Below, piece after piece: positions 1 to 8,982 of a stretch of 64,000 nucleotides of DNA. Made by a program: the position numbers and the translations under genes. Each line of letters starts with the position of its first letter. Position 1 is the first letter of the stretch. The DNA lies in contig CP090854.1 of the NCBI GenBank assembly GCA_041879425.1, positions 310,001-374,000 on the forward strand. Direction: 5' to 3'. The stretch is from Vibrio pomeroyi. Lineage in GTDB: Bacteria; Pseudomonadota; Gammaproteobacteria; Enterobacterales; Vibrionaceae. The notes beneath the pieces were generated by a model, which was not told where the DNA came from, did no database searches, and worked only from the letters and a program-made list of their open reading frames with translations.

Positions 1-1
1 G

Positions 2-778
2 CTAGACGACTGTTGGGTAATGCTTATTAATATTGTTGATACAGAGGCAGCGCATCCAGTGACAAATATCATTGGTGGCGGTGATGCAGATCGACGCGTG
101 ATTAAGCTTACAGATACCAAGGGTCTTGAGTCTTCAGCTCATCTTATTATTTATAAAGAAAAAAATGCAGCAGGTAAGCACCTGACTTTGTTTGAGAAAT
201 GCCCATCTATTTCGTTTTATAAAGCAGCGTCATTTTTAAACTATTTGTTTAAGCAGTCGGCAAAGCATTTTGATGCCGAGTATCGCGTCCCACACCCTTC
301 AGGTGCAGATGATAAGACGATGAAACTTTATTGCGTTGTGAACTTCTTAGCTCACCCTTCTGAAGACTTTAGACAAGAGCTTGAGAATGGAGTTATCAAC
401 GAGATCACACTAACTAACGATATGGAATCTGTAAGAGGTTACGACTCAAAGAAGCACCCAGAACTCAAAGAAACTCAAATAAAGATGAATGTATCAAAGT
501 TTGATGTATTGCGTAGTGGCGGGAACTGGAAGCATGTAAGAAGAGCTATTGAAATTGGAGATAGCATCGATTCACCGTTCGTAAGAGTTGCGTTTTCTGA
601 TAGCACAGGGGCAGGCCATACTGCTACACTTAGTACAGATACCGGTCAGCTTTGGAAAGCTGATAAATATGTGAAAAAACGTAAGATTGATGGGTTTGGA
701 AATGCTTTGAGAACCGCATTTCCTGTCATTAACACGAACATTAGAAACAAAATGTTAGAGTTGGTAGAAAATGGGTAG
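2..778 (+). CDS. Unrecognised soluble protein of the integrated element, 5' end cut off
   Basis: I do not recognise this protein. The reading frame is open from the first bases of the window (codons for LDDCWV precede the first ATG at position 20), so the true start probably lies upstream and the visible 252 residues are a C-terminal part. It has no signal peptide or membrane helix. It is rich in charged residues, and its C-terminal part carries a basic stretch (KYVKKRKIDGFG). Its stop overlaps the start of the next gene by 8 bases, which points to one operon and coupled translation with a membrane protein. The pair lies beside a phage-type integrase, so it is cargo of an element. A role in phage defence is possible but is only a guess from context. 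Confidence 0.6.
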   Translation, partial: LDDCWVMLINIVDTEAAHPVTNIIGGGDADRRVIKLTDTKGLESSAHLIIYKEKNAAGKHLTLFEKCPSISFYKAASFLNYLFKQSAKHFDAEYRVPHPSGADDKTMKLYCVVNFLAHPSEDFRQELENGVINEITLTNDMESVRGYDSKKHPELKETQIKMNVSKFDVLRSGGNWKHVRRAIEIGDSIDSPFVRVAFSDSTGAGHTATLSTDTGQLWKADKYVKKRKIDGFGNALRTAFPVINTNIRNKMLELVENG

Positions 779-1340
779 ATTAAGACAATTTGGCGCTATT
801 TTTTATCAGTTAACTAGACCTTTGTCATACTTGCGGATTAAGCATGCAGACAAATGGGTTTATGACTGGTTAGCTCCTATTGTTTTAACGGCAGTCACTT
901 GTGTGATAATTTATTTTTTTATTCCAGTGAGTGATGTCGTTAAAGGCAGTGGGTTGATTGATAGCATCAACGGCTTCATTGGAAATTTACCGGGCTTTTT
1001 TATTGCTGGTTTGGCTGCTGTAGCTACGTTTAACAAACATGATATTGATCAGTTAATGGATAACCCTCCTACGATTGAAATTATGCATCATGGTTATCCA
1101 TTAATGATAGAAATGACACGCAGACGCTTTTTGTGTGTTCTATTTTCCTATCTAACTGCAGTGAGTATTTTCTTAGTACTTTGTACAAAGATTGCTTTAG
1201 CGATTACTGTCCCGAGTGAATGGTTCATCCCCGCAGCGTGGGTTGGGATTGTTGGTTTTTTCTTCCTGTTATGGCAAATGATTCTAGCTACAGTTCTAGG
1301 GTTATATTACTTAGGTGAAAGACTCCATACTCCTCAATAA
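771..1340 (+). CDS. Small membrane protein with about four transmembrane helices, element cargo
   Basis: I cannot assign a family to this 189-residue protein. Hydrophobic stretches lie at about residues 34-53, 70-88, 119-143 and 152-181, so it is probably a four-helix inner-membrane protein. A polar segment at about 89-118 (including NKHDIDQLMDNPP) separates helices two and three. The ATG lies inside the end of the preceding gene (overlap ATGGGTAG), so the two are very likely translated together and may act together. The gene ends at a strong hairpin terminator shared with the convergent integrase gene. The arrangement of a soluble partner plus a small membrane partner is seen in several abortive-infection systems. 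No motif proves such a role here. Confidence 0.65.
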   Translation: MGRLRQFGAIFYQLTRPLSYLRIKHADKWVYDWLAPIVLTAVTCVIIYFFIPVSDVVKGSGLIDSINGFIGNLPGFFIAGLAAVATFNKHDIDQLMDNPPTIEIMHHGYPLMIEMTRRRFLCVLFSYLTAVSIFLVLCTKIALAITVPSEWFIPAAWVGIVGFFFLLWQMILATVLGLYYLGERLHTPQ

Positions 1341-1356
1341 ATATAAGTGAACAGAT

Positions 1357-1389
1357 AAAAGTGTTGCCGATAACGGCAACACTTTTTTA
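1357..1389. terminator. Bidirectional intrinsic terminator between cargo genes and integrase
   Basis: A perfect 9-base stem (GTGTTGCCG at 1361-1369, CGGCAACAC at 1374-1382) has A residues before it and a T run after it. It can stop transcripts from both convergent sides. It overlaps the last codon of the integrase gene. Confidence 0.85.
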
Positions 1390-2448
1390 TTTCCTGTGTA
1401 GTTTATGTGGAAATAGCTGCGTATATACTTGCCACAAAATGTTTAGGTTTCTATGCCCAGTTACTTGGGCTACTTCTTCAATTGAGTAGCCCTTTTCAAA
1501 CAGTCGACTGGCTCCCTCTCTTCGTAAGTCGTGATACCTTAAATCCTCAATACCTAATTCGTTTCTCACTCTTTGAAACCCTGCGCTAACACTTCGTGAG
1601 TTGTATGGGAAAATGAGTTCGCCTTTGTTCGGTTGTTTCAGTGCGATCTCAAATGACTCACCAAGTAGTGGAACAATCATGTGGTTACCTTCTTTTTTCC
1701 TTGGGTCTTTTCTGTCTCTGACAAGAATTGTTTTATGTTCTTGGTTGAGGTCTTCCCAACGAAGCTTGCAGACTTCGCCAATTCGCATGCAAGTGAGAAT
1801 GCTAAACTCAAGAATGTCGGTGAACGGGATTCGAGTTTTGCCGTTTGGCCGGAAAGACTCACGTTGTTCTAATCCAAGCTTTAAGCGTTTTAGTTCTTCG
1901 GAAGTTGGGCGGCGTGTTCGTTTCTGGCTTTTACCTATTAGTGCCATATCAATGAGAACCGGAATTGCTTCATCAAATATCTGAAAGTTGGCCGCGATAT
2001 TGAACACAGGCTTTGCTTTTTTCATCACAGAACGGAGATAAGCAACATCGTGATAGACCGTTGCACCGCCAGCTCCTCCACCTTTTCTATTTTTACAGTG
2101 TTGGATTAAGTCGCTAGTTCTTAGCTTGTCGCTTTCAATCTTGGATATGTCACAGTCACGAAGAAGCTTAATTACGTATTGCTTCGTTCGTCCTGTTTTA
2201 TCCCATAAATCAGGCTCTTCCATAAACTTGTCCAGAAGTACGTACAACGGTACGGATTTCTGTCCGGATTCGTCAGGGTTTTCTAGCTCAAGAACCCGCT
2301 TGTTTGCATAGGTTCTAGCGAGTTCTTTTTTCCTGAATGTTTTCGATTCCCTGTGTATAATCGCCGAATTCTTTTTGACTACAATGTCCACTGTGAAGCG
2401 TGATTCACCGCTTTTTAGTGTTCTTTTTTTAATGCTAAATGATGCCAT
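1387..2448 (-). CDS. Tyrosine recombinase (integrase) of a dusA-targeting element
   Basis: This is a site-specific tyrosine recombinase that would integrate and excise the element to its left. With the start at 2448 it has 353 residues. The catalytic set is complete: R222 (in CMRIGE), K247, H306 and R309 (in YHDLRR), H332 (in TGHRN) and the nucleophile Y342. The N-terminal part (about 1-65) looks like an arm-type DNA-binding domain, followed by a SAM-like core-binding domain. I chose 2448 because GGAGTAGGACG precedes that ATG at good spacing. The longer frame up to 2514 has no such site. The gene points away from dusA and is separated from it by about 110 bases holding a LexA box. Integrases in this position usually recombine in the 5' end of dusA. 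Confidence 0.92.
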   Translation of the reverse strand: MASFSIKKRTLKSGESRFTVDIVVKKNSAIIHRESKTFRKKELARTYANKRVLELENPDESGQKSVPLYVLLDKFMEEPDLWDKTGRTKQYVIKLLRDCDISKIESDKLRTSDLIQHCKNRKGGGAGGATVYHDVAYLRSVMKKAKPVFNIAANFQIFDEAIPVLIDMALIGKSQKRTRRPTSEELKRLKLGLEQRESFRPNGKTRIPFTDILEFSILTCMRIGEVCKLRWEDLNQEHKTILVRDRKDPRKKEGNHMIVPLLGESFEIALKQPNKGELIFPYNSRSVSAGFQRVRNELGIEDLRYHDLRREGASRLFEKGYSIEEVAQVTGHRNLNILWQVYTQLFPHKLHRK

Positions 2449-2518
2449 TCGTCCTACTCCATCGATACGTACTATATGCGTACTGAAAGGGTGAGTTTGG
2501 GGCAACTCTAGCAAGTTG

Positions 2519-2534
2519 CTGTATATATATACAG
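2519..2534. promoter_or_regulatory. LexA (SOS) box between integrase and dusA
   Basis: CTGTATATATATACAG matches the gamma-proteobacterial LexA consensus at every position, with CTG and CAG ten bases apart. It lies 70 bases upstream of the integrase start and 24 bases upstream of dusA. SOS control of the integrase is the likely meaning, though an effect on dusA cannot be excluded. Confidence 0.85.
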
Positions 2535-2558
2535 TATATAGATTTCGAGTAACACCTT

Positions 2559-3560
2559 ATGAAACCTGACAATACTAGTAAATACGCGGCTAACCGCTTA
2601 TCCGTTGCACCCATGCTCGATTGGACTGACCGCCACTGTCGTTACTTTCACCGTTTGCTTTCTCAGCAGACTCTTCTGTACACGGAAATGGTAACAACGG
2701 GCGCGATCTTACATGGTAAGGGCGACTTTCTAGAATACAACGAGCAAGAACACCCTCTTGCACTTCAACTTGGTGGTTCAAACCCTGTTGATCTCGCTGC
2801 TTGTGCAAAACTTGCTGGTGAGCGCGGCTACGATGAAGTGAACCTAAACGTAGGTTGCCCTTCAGACCGAGTTCAAAATGGTCGCTTTGGGGCGTGCCTA
2901 ATGGCAGAGCCTGAGCTGGTGGCTGATTGTGTATCAGCAATGAAAGAAGTGACTGATATTCCAATCACAGTGAAAACGCGTATAGGTATCGATGATCAAG
3001 ATTCTTATGAGTTTCTAACTAAGTTTGTTTCTACGGTTTCTGAAAAAGGCGGCTGTGAGCAATTTACTATTCATGCTCGTAAAGCATGGTTGAGTGGCCT
3101 TAGCCCGAAAGAGAACCGCGAGATCCCACCGCTAGATTACGATCGTGCATACCAAATCAAGAAAGACTTCTCTGATCTTGTGATTGCTGTGAATGGTGGC
3201 ATTACTACTCTTGAGCAAACTAAAGAGCACTTGCAACACCTTGATGGTGTGATGATCGGTCGTGAGGCTTATCATAGCCCGTTTATCTTGGCTGAAGTTG
3301 ATCAACAGATTTTTGGTTTGGATACGCCAATTAAGAAGCGCTCACAAGTAGTTGAAGAGATGTATCCGTACATCGAACGTGAACTTTCAAACGGTGCAAG
3401 CCTAGGGCACATCTCTCGTCATATGCTTGGTTTATTCCAAAGCATGCCGGGCGCAAGACAATGGCGTCGTTACATCAGTGAGAATGCGCATAAGAAAGGC
3501 GCGGGCATTGAGGTGGTGCAGACAGCATTGGCTAAGATCCCTAAAGAGCTAAACGTATAA
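2559..3560 (+). CDS. dusA: tRNA-dihydrouridine(20/20a) synthase DusA
   Basis: This FMN- and NADPH-dependent enzyme reduces uridine to dihydrouridine at positions 20 and 20a in the tRNA D-loop. The 333 residues form the usual TIM-barrel plus helical domain. Family signatures are [17 protein letters not shown] near residue 16, the NVGCPSDRV motif with catalytic C100, and the [16 protein letters not shown] segment. It is full length. The first 10-15 codons probably come from the integrated element, because dusA integrases recombine near the codons for APMLDWTDR and supply a new 5' end. pspG follows downstream, as it follows dusA in E. coli. Confidence 0.96.
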   Translation: MKPDNTSKYAANRLSVAPMLDWTDRHCRYFHRLLSQQTLLYTEMVTTGAILHGKGDFLEYNEQEHPLALQLGGSNPVDLAACAKLAGERGYDEVNLNVGCPSDRVQNGRFGACLMAEPELVADCVSAMKEVTDIPITVKTRIGIDDQDSYEFLTKFVSTVSEKGGCEQFTIHARKAWLSGLSPKENREIPPLDYDRAYQIKKDFSDLVIAVNGGITTLEQTKEHLQHLDGVMIGREAYHSPFILAEVDQQIFGLDTPIKKRSQVVEEMYPYIERELSNGASLGHISRHMLGLFQSMPGARQWRRYISENAHKKGAGIEVVQTALAKIPKELNV

Positions 3561-3657
3561 CCTCCCTCTAAGTTAAAAGTTCGAGCTTAAAAGCCCAAGA
3601 TTTAAACCTAAGGTTAAATTCGCCATTAGAGGCTAAATTTACCATTGATGGTTTCTT

Positions 3658-3690
3658 TAAAAGCCACGCATTAAGATGTGTGGCTTTTTA
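3658..3690 (+). terminator. Intrinsic terminator after dusA
   Basis: AAAAGCCACGCA and TGTGTGGCTTTTT form a stem of about 11 pairs around TTAAGA and end in a T run. It separates dusA from pspG, which has its own promoter. Confidence 0.8.
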
Positions 3691-3729
3691 TTTACCTGAT
3701 AAATAAGGGTTTTATTGTTTTTACTAACT

Positions 3730-3745
3730 TGGTATGGAAGCTGCA
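3730..3745 (+). promoter_or_regulatory. Sigma-54 promoter of pspG
   Basis: TGGTATGGAAGCTGCA matches the -24/-12 consensus TGGCACG-N4-TTGCA, with the invariant GG (3731-3732) and GC (3743-3744) separated by exactly ten bases. The predicted transcript starts near 3756, about 40 bases before the pspG ATG. Psp promoters are activated by PspF with sigma-54. Confidence 0.85.
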
Positions 3746-3794
3746 ATGTTAGAAAGTAGGAAAGATAGGTCATTAACTCATTAGGGAGACCATT

Positions 3795-4016
3795 ATGTTT
3801 GAATTAATCTTTGTTCTTATTTTCGTAGCAACTCTGCTTGTCACTGGTATTACGTTTATGACGGTATTGGCCGCAACTGGTGTAGCACTGTTAGTCATGT
3901 TGGTCTTGGGTATGATGAGTGTCGTGTTTAAGTTGTTGCCTTGGTTGATTGTGATTGCAATTGGTGTGTGGTTTTTCAAAAACTATGTACACAGTTCTAA
4001 CCAAAGACGTTACTAA
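3795..4016 (+). CDS. pspG: Phage shock protein G, small inner-membrane protein
   Basis: The 73-residue protein consists almost wholly of two hydrophobic segments (about residues 2-22 and 24-60), ending in a short polar tail (NQRRY). The pattern around VTGITF and the VFKLLPWLIVIAIGVW segment match PspG (YjbO) of E. coli. Its place next to dusA is the same as in E. coli. PspG is an effector of the phage shock response, which protects the inner membrane when the proton gradient falls. A GGGAG ribosome site precedes the ATG. The sigma-54 promoter upstream fits PspF control. Confidence 0.9.
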   Translation: MFELIFVLIFVATLLVTGITFMTVLAATGVALLVMLVLGMMSVVFKLLPWLIVIAIGVWFFKNYVHSSNQRRY

Positions 4017-4151
4017 CGTCATGGTGCCGTCAAATCTTTATTCACCAGCGGTTTATCGTTCTAGTCTTTAAGATGTGTGATAGAATTTTCCCCAATAATC
4101 TATGAATGTGCATACACTTAGCACAACGATATGGAATTGGAGCTATCTCAA

Positions 4152-4823
4152 ATGAATAAAATGCCATTAATTGCTTTAGTGGGAATGCTATCTTTAAGTT
4201 CGGCAGTCGCTGCTGAAGAAGAGTTTTCTTACACGGCTAAAGTCGGTGCCGATATGTGGTGGGGAAGTACCAAGCTAAACGAAGTGAGACAAGACGAAGA
4301 TTCTAACTCTCCTTCTGTGTATTTCGCATTTGAGCATAATGCCCCAATGCTGCCAAATGCTAGCTTCCGTTATACGTCTATTGATACGGATGCGTTGGCC
4401 TTTGATAAGTACGACTACACGTTTTACTACACTCTGCTAGAACACAAGTTGATGAACTTTGATGCGGGTGTGACGTTTACTCAGTATTCAAACTCTAATT
4501 ACATCGAACCAATAGCGACAGGCGCGAAAACATCAACTTTTGATGAATTTACGTGGAGCTTCTACGGCAACGCAGAGATCAACGTTCCTGATACCAATTT
4601 CGATATCATTGGTACGATGGAGTTCGGTGATAGCAGCGGCATTAAGAGCACGGACTTAATGGCAGGTGTTCAGTACCGAATCCCTGTGTCAGAATCTGAA
4701 ATTGCTCTGCGTGGTGGCTACCGTGTTATCGACCTAGACTCAGATGAGTTCTTTAAATCTGATCTAGGTAAAAGCTTTGTCATGGTAGATGGCTGGTTCG
4801 CTGGTGCGGAAGTACGCTTCTAA
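4152..4823 (+). CDS. Outer-membrane beta-barrel protein, TIGR04219-like
   Basis: The 223-residue protein begins with a signal peptide (MNKMPLIALVGMLSLSSAVAA, cut before EEEFSY). It continues with alternating amphipathic strands and ends in an aromatic residue (GAEVRF), typical of outer-membrane barrels. The pattern (GADMWWGS, FEHNAPMLPNASFRY, AGVQYRIP) fits the uncharacterised family TIGR04219, common in Vibrio. I start at 4152 because GGAG lies 9 bases upstream. An ATG at 4131 would put seven extra residues before the signal peptide. The gene is monocistronic with its own terminator. The function is not known. Confidence 0.82.
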   Translation: MNKMPLIALVGMLSLSSAVAAEEEFSYTAKVGADMWWGSTKLNEVRQDEDSNSPSVYFAFEHNAPMLPNASFRYTSIDTDALAFDKYDYTFYYTLLEHKLMNFDAGVTFTQYSNSNYIEPIATGAKTSTFDEFTWSFYGNAEINVPDTNFDIIGTMEFGDSSGIKSTDLMAGVQYRIPVSESEIALRGGYRVIDLDSDEFFKSDLGKSFVMVDGWFAGAEVRF

Positions 4824-4864
4824 GCGATTAAAGCTTATTTTGAAAAGCATTTAGAACAAATTTT

Positions 4865-4897
4865 AAAAACGCTACTTTATTAAGTGGCGTTTTTTTA
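4865..4897 (+). terminator. Intrinsic terminator after the outer-membrane protein gene
   Basis: AAAAACGCTACTT and AAGTGGCGTTTTTTT form a stem of nine or more pairs around TATT, followed by a T run. Confidence 0.85.
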
Positions 4898-5035
4898 TAT
4901 CTATTGGTTACTTAGGTATATATCTTTCTGGAATTAGTTAGCACATTCATCACTTTCGACCATCCTTATACAGAGAGCTGATTAGCGTCTATTCTTATAG
5001 AGTCTATGTTGTGAGGTCAAAGCAAGGGATGGAAT

Positions 5036-5266
5036 ATGACACTCAATGAATTACGAAATTTATATCGAGAAAATCTGCTAGTGGAAGCGGTCATAGAGCC
5101 CTCAATACAAGAAGGGTCTTGGGTTGTAGAGTTTCGCCATATGGGAGGCGGCTTTGTTCTGCTCACTGATGTTCATGGTGAGGAGTGCCATTATGCGGAT
5201 CTAGACTTAGCATCTAAGTCGGCAATGGCGGTGGGCTTTCAACAAGTTCGTATTGAAAACCAGTAG
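5036..5266 (+). CDS. Small conserved hypothetical protein
   Basis: This 76-residue acidic protein has no membrane segment or signal peptide. A GGGATGG ribosome site lies just before the ATG. The sequence looks like a small alpha/beta fold (a helix at about 1-18, then strands such as GSWVVEFRH and GGFVLLTD). I recognise no characterised family. It stands alone between the outer-membrane protein gene and cysJ, and no shared transcript with cysJ can be shown. Confidence 0.75.
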   Translation: MTLNELRNLYRENLLVEAVIEPSIQEGSWVVEFRHMGGGFVLLTDVHGEECHYADLDLASKSAMAVGFQQVRIENQ

Positions 5267-5389
5267 CCAATTTATCTATTCAATCGCTTTTTACTTCCAA
5301 AAAGTTATAAAACATACTTTTCTATTCTTTCTTGTTATTAAAAGGAGTGGTTAATCTATCGTCACGCAATGATTAGGGATGTCGTGACC

Positions 5390-7255
5390 ATGTCTTTAAA
5401 TAAGAAAGAGTCTTCACAAAATAATAATGCACAGTCTGGGGCTAATGAGTTACCTGGGCTAGCAGCACCACTTAATGACCAACAACTGGGTCATCTTCAG
5501 CAAACTGTTTCTGAACTGTCTTCACAGCAACTGGCATGGGTCAGTGGCTATCTTTGGGGGGTGAGCCAAGCTCAGCCTGTAGGTGCAGCTGCACCAATCG
5601 CTCAAGCTGCCGCTGCTGTAGCCGCTAAACCAGCGGGCAAGTTAAGTATTATCTTTGCTTCTCAAACGGGTAACGCGAAAGGTGTTGCTGAATCGCTTGA
5701 AGCAGAAGCCAAAGCCTTAGGTATTGCCGTCGAGCTTTTCGATGCCAGTGACTACAAAGGTAAGAATCTAGCGAAAGAGACACACGTCATTTTTGTAGCA
5801 TCTACCAATGGTGAGGGTGAAGCACCTGATAACGCTATTGAGCTGCACGAATTCCTACAATCAAAGAAAGCGCCAAAACTAGCAAACCTACAATACGGTG
5901 TGATTGGTTTAGGTGACTCAAGCTACGAGTTCTTCTGTCAAACCGCTAAAGACTTCGATAACTTCCTTTCTAAGCTTGGTGCTAAATCGTTTGTCGATCG
6001 TCTCGATTGCGATGTTGATTACGAAGCATCGGCAACAGAGTGGCGAGCGAAAGCACTGTCACAAGTTCAAGAAGCTCTTTCTACGGGCGCTGAAGCTGAA
6101 GTGGTTCAGCTACCAGTAGGTCAAGCGGCTGCTGGTCATTCGCAATACACGAAACAAAATCCATACACAGCGACATTACTAACAAGCCAGAAGATCACTG
6201 GTCGTGATTCAGGTAAAGATGTTCGTCACATCGAGATTGATCTGGATGAGTCGGGTATCACTTACCAACCGGGCGACGCGTTGGGCGTGTGGTACGAAAA
6301 CAGTTCAGAATTGGCGAATCAGATTCTAGCTAAGGTTGGGCTGTCTGGTATCGAGAGTGTCGATGTAGATGGTGAAAGCTTATCTATCCATAGCGCTCTA
6401 GTAAGCAAGTTCGAGATCACCACGTCAAATCCTCAGCTAGTAACTAAGTTTGCAGAGCTTTCTGGCAGCAAGAAGTTAATTAAGCTGGTGGAAGATAAAG
6501 ACAAGCTTCGTGAATACGCGGGTAATACTCAAGTTGTCGATGTTTTAGCTGAGAAGAAAACTAAGCTATCGGCTGATGAATTGATTGGTCTACTACGTAA
6601 GCTGACCCCACGCCTCTATTCTATTGCATCAAGCCAAGCAGAAGTAGATGAAGAGGTTCACTTAACGGTTGGTCTGGTTGAGTACCAAAAAGGTGAAGAG
6701 TCTCGTTTAGGTGGAGCATCAAGTTTCTTAGCTCAACGTCTTGAAGAAGGCGGTGAAGTGAAGGTGTTTGTTGAGAACAATAATAACTTCAAACTACCAC
6801 AAGACGACAATACACCAATCATCATGGTCGGCCCGGGTACCGGTATCGCACCGTTCCGCAGTTTTGTTCAAGAGCGTGAAAACAATGATGCTGAAGGCAA
6901 AAGCTGGCTGTTCTTTGGTGACCGAACTTTCACTCAAGATTTCTTATATCAAGTTGAATGGCAGAAGTACCTTAAGTCTGGTGCGCTAACCAAGCTTGAT
7001 GTTGCCTTTAGTCGTGACCAAAAAGAAAAGGTTTATGTTCAAGATCGCTTAATCGAACAAGCGGCTCAGGTTTGGCAATGGCTTCAAGAGGGCGCGTACC
7101 TTTATGTATGTGGCGATGCGACTCGAATGGCGAAAGATGTTCATGAAGCGTTAGTTACGATAGCGGAAAAACATGGCAATCAGAGCCGCGAGCAAGCTGA
7201 ACAATATATTAATGATTTACGTAAAGCGAAACGTTACCAAAGGGATGTGTACTAA
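5390..7255 (+). CDS. cysJ: Sulfite reductase [NADPH] flavoprotein alpha subunit
   Basis: CysJ takes electrons from NADPH through FAD and FMN and passes them to the CysI haemoprotein, which reduces sulfite to sulfide for cysteine synthesis. Domains in order are an FMN flavodoxin domain (about residues 78-220, starting at [13 protein letters not shown]), an FAD/connecting domain with RLYSIASS, and an NADPH domain with [10 protein letters not shown] and [13 protein letters not shown]. The C-terminal KRYQRDVY is diagnostic. I prefer the ATG at 5390 (621 residues) because AGGG lies at workable spacing. The ATG at 5369 has only a distant AGGAG. Its stop overlaps the cysI start (TAATG). Control by CysB is expected, but no site is clear. 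Confidence 0.95.
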   Translation: MSLNKKESSQNNNAQSGANELPGLAAPLNDQQLGHLQQTVSELSSQQLAWVSGYLWGVSQAQPVGAAAPIAQAAAAVAAKPAGKLSIIFASQTGNAKGVAESLEAEAKALGIAVELFDASDYKGKNLAKETHVIFVASTNGEGEAPDNAIELHEFLQSKKAPKLANLQYGVIGLGDSSYEFFCQTAKDFDNFLSKLGAKSFVDRLDCDVDYEASATEWRAKALSQVQEALSTGAEAEVVQLPVGQAAAGHSQYTKQNPYTATLLTSQKITGRDSGKDVRHIEIDLDESGITYQPGDALGVWYENSSELANQILAKVGLSGIESVDVDGESLSIHSALVSKFEITTSNPQLVTKFAELSGSKKLIKLVEDKDKLREYAGNTQVVDVLAEKKTKLSADELIGLLRKLTPRLYSIASSQAEVDEEVHLTVGLVEYQKGEESRLGGASSFLAQRLEEGGEVKVFVENNNNFKLPQDDNTPIIMVGPGTGIAPFRSFVQERENNDAEGKSWLFFGDRTFTQDFLYQVEWQKYLKSGALTKLDVAFSRDQKEKVYVQDRLIEQAAQVWQWLQEGAYLYVCGDATRMAKDVHEALVTIAEKHGNQSREQAEQYINDLRKAKRYQRDVY

Positions 7256-8982
7256 TGAGCAAGCAAGTAATAGAGCAAGAAGTGCTAGGTCAAGTACTGG
7301 GACCTTTGGCTGACAATGAACGTCTGAAGCGTGAAAGTAAAAATCTTCGCGGTACGATTGAACAAGATCTCCAAGATAGAATCACTGGTGGTTTTACCGC
7401 AGATAACTTTCAACTGATCCGTTTCCACGGTATGTATCAACAAGACGACCGTGATATTCGTAATGAACGTACCAAGCAAAAGCTAGAACCTTTACATAAT
7501 GTCATGCTGCGTGCGCGTATGCCAGGCGGGATCATCACTCCGAAGCAGTGGTTAGCGATTGATAAATTCGCAGATGAAAGCACCTCTTATGGTTCTATCC
7601 GTCTAACAACACGTCAAACCTTCCAGTTCCATGGTGTATTGAAGCCGAACATTAAGTTGATGCACCAAACGCTAAACAGTATTGGTATCGATTCAATTGC
7701 TACTGCGGGTGACGTAAACCGAAATGTTTTGTGTACAACAAACCCAGTTGAGTCTGAGCTGCACCAAGAAGCTTATGAATGGGCGAAAAAGATCAGTGAA
7801 CATCTATTACCTAAGACTCGTGCTTATGCAGAAATCTGGTTAGATGGTGAAAAGCTAGCAACAACGGACGAAGAACCTATCTTAGGTAGTAACTACTTAC
7901 CACGTAAGTTCAAGACGACGGTTGTAATTCCTCCACAAAATGACGTAGATGTTCATGCTAACGATCTTAACTTCATCGCGATTGCTAAAGATGGAAAGCT
8001 GGTGGGCTTTAACGTATTAGTGGGCGGTGGTCTTGCAATGACGCACGGCGATACTTCTACTTATGCACGTAAAGCTGACGATTTCGGTTTTGTGCCGTTA
8101 GATAAAACGTTAGATGTAGCAGCTGCGGTGGTAACGACTCAGCGTGATTGGGGTAACCGTTCGAACCGTAAGAACGCAAAAACCAAATACACACTCGATC
8201 GTGTTGGTATTGATGTATTCAAAGCAGAAGTAGAAAAACGTGCAGGCGTTGAGTTTTCTGAAAGCCGTCCTTATGAGTTTACTGGCCGTGGCGATCGTAT
8301 CGGTTGGGCGGAAGGCATTGATGGTAAGCACCATTTAGCGTTATTCATCGAAAATGGTCGTTTACTTGATTTCCCTGGGAAAGCTCTGAAAACAGGTGTT
8401 GCTGAAATAGCGAAGATCCACAAAGGTGACTTCCGCATGACAGCGAACCAAAACCTAATTGTTGCAGGTGTGCCTAAGAGCCAAAAGGCAAAAATTGAAA
8501 AGCTGGCACGTCAATACGGTCTGATGGATGATGCCGTTTCCGAGCAGCGTAAAAACTCAATGGCTTGTGTGGCATTCCCAACATGTCCTTTAGCAATGGC
8601 AGAAGCTGAGCGTTTTCTTCCTGAGTTTGTAACGGATGTTGAAGACATTCTGAAGAAACACGGATTACCAGAAGAAGATAACATCATCCTTCGTATCACG
8701 GGTTGTCCAAACGGTTGTGGTCGTGCAATGTTGGCTGAGTTGGGTTTAGTCGGTAAGGCGCCGGGGCGTTACAACATGCACTTAGGTGGCAACAAAGCCG
8801 GAACTCGTATCCCGAAGATGTATAAAGAGAACATCACGTCAGCTCAGATTTTAGAAGAGATTGATTCGCTGGTGGGACGTTGGGCTACGGAACGTAACGA
8901 CAATGAAGGGTTCGGTGATTTTACAATCCGAGCTGGCATCATCGAAGAGGTGATCATTTCAAAGAGGGATCTGCATGCATAA
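7255..8982 (+). CDS. cysI: Sulfite reductase [NADPH] haemoprotein beta subunit
   Basis: CysI carries sirohaem and a 4Fe-4S cluster and performs the six-electron reduction of sulfite to sulfide. The four cluster cysteines are present: C438 and C444 ([18 protein letters not shown]) and C484 and C488 ([11 protein letters not shown]). The length of 575 residues is normal. The ATG overlaps the cysJ stop by one base and the gene overlaps cysH by eight, so cysJIH are translated as a coupled operon. No defect is seen. Confidence 0.97.
   Translation: MSKQVIEQEVLGQVLGPLADNERLKRESKNLRGTIEQDLQDRITGGFTADNFQLIRFHGMYQQDDRDIRNERTKQKLEPLHNVMLRARMPGGIITPKQWLAIDKFADESTSYGSIRLTTRQTFQFHGVLKPNIKLMHQTLNSIGIDSIATAGDVNRNVLCTTNPVESELHQEAYEWAKKISEHLLPKTRAYAEIWLDGEKLATTDEEPILGSNYLPRKFKTTVVIPPQNDVDVHANDLNFIAIAKDGKLVGFNVLVGGGLAMTHGDTSTYARKADDFGFVPLDKTLDVAAAVVTTQRDWGNRSNRKNAKTKYTLDRVGIDVFKAEVEKRAGVEFSESRPYEFTGRGDRIGWAEGIDGKHHLALFIENGRLLDFPGKALKTGVAEIAKIHKGDFRMTANQNLIVAGVPKSQKAKIEKLARQYGLMDDAVSEQRKNSMACVAFPTCPLAMAEAERFLPEFVTDVEDILKKHGLPEEDNIILRITGCPNGCGRAMLAELGLVGKAPGRYNMHLGGNKAGTRIPKMYKENITSAQILEEIDSLVGRWATERNDNEGFGDFTIRAGIIEEVIISKRDLHA

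Noticed and set aside
1407..2311. Plus-strand open frames across the integrase gene
   Set aside because: The integrase on the minus strand has a full catalytic set and a ribosome site, and these frames are its shadows.
2499..2512. GGGCAACTCTAGCA, also found near 41832-41846
   Set aside because: Matches of 14 bases are expected several times by chance in a window of this size, and the contexts are unrelated. It is not taken as an att repeat.
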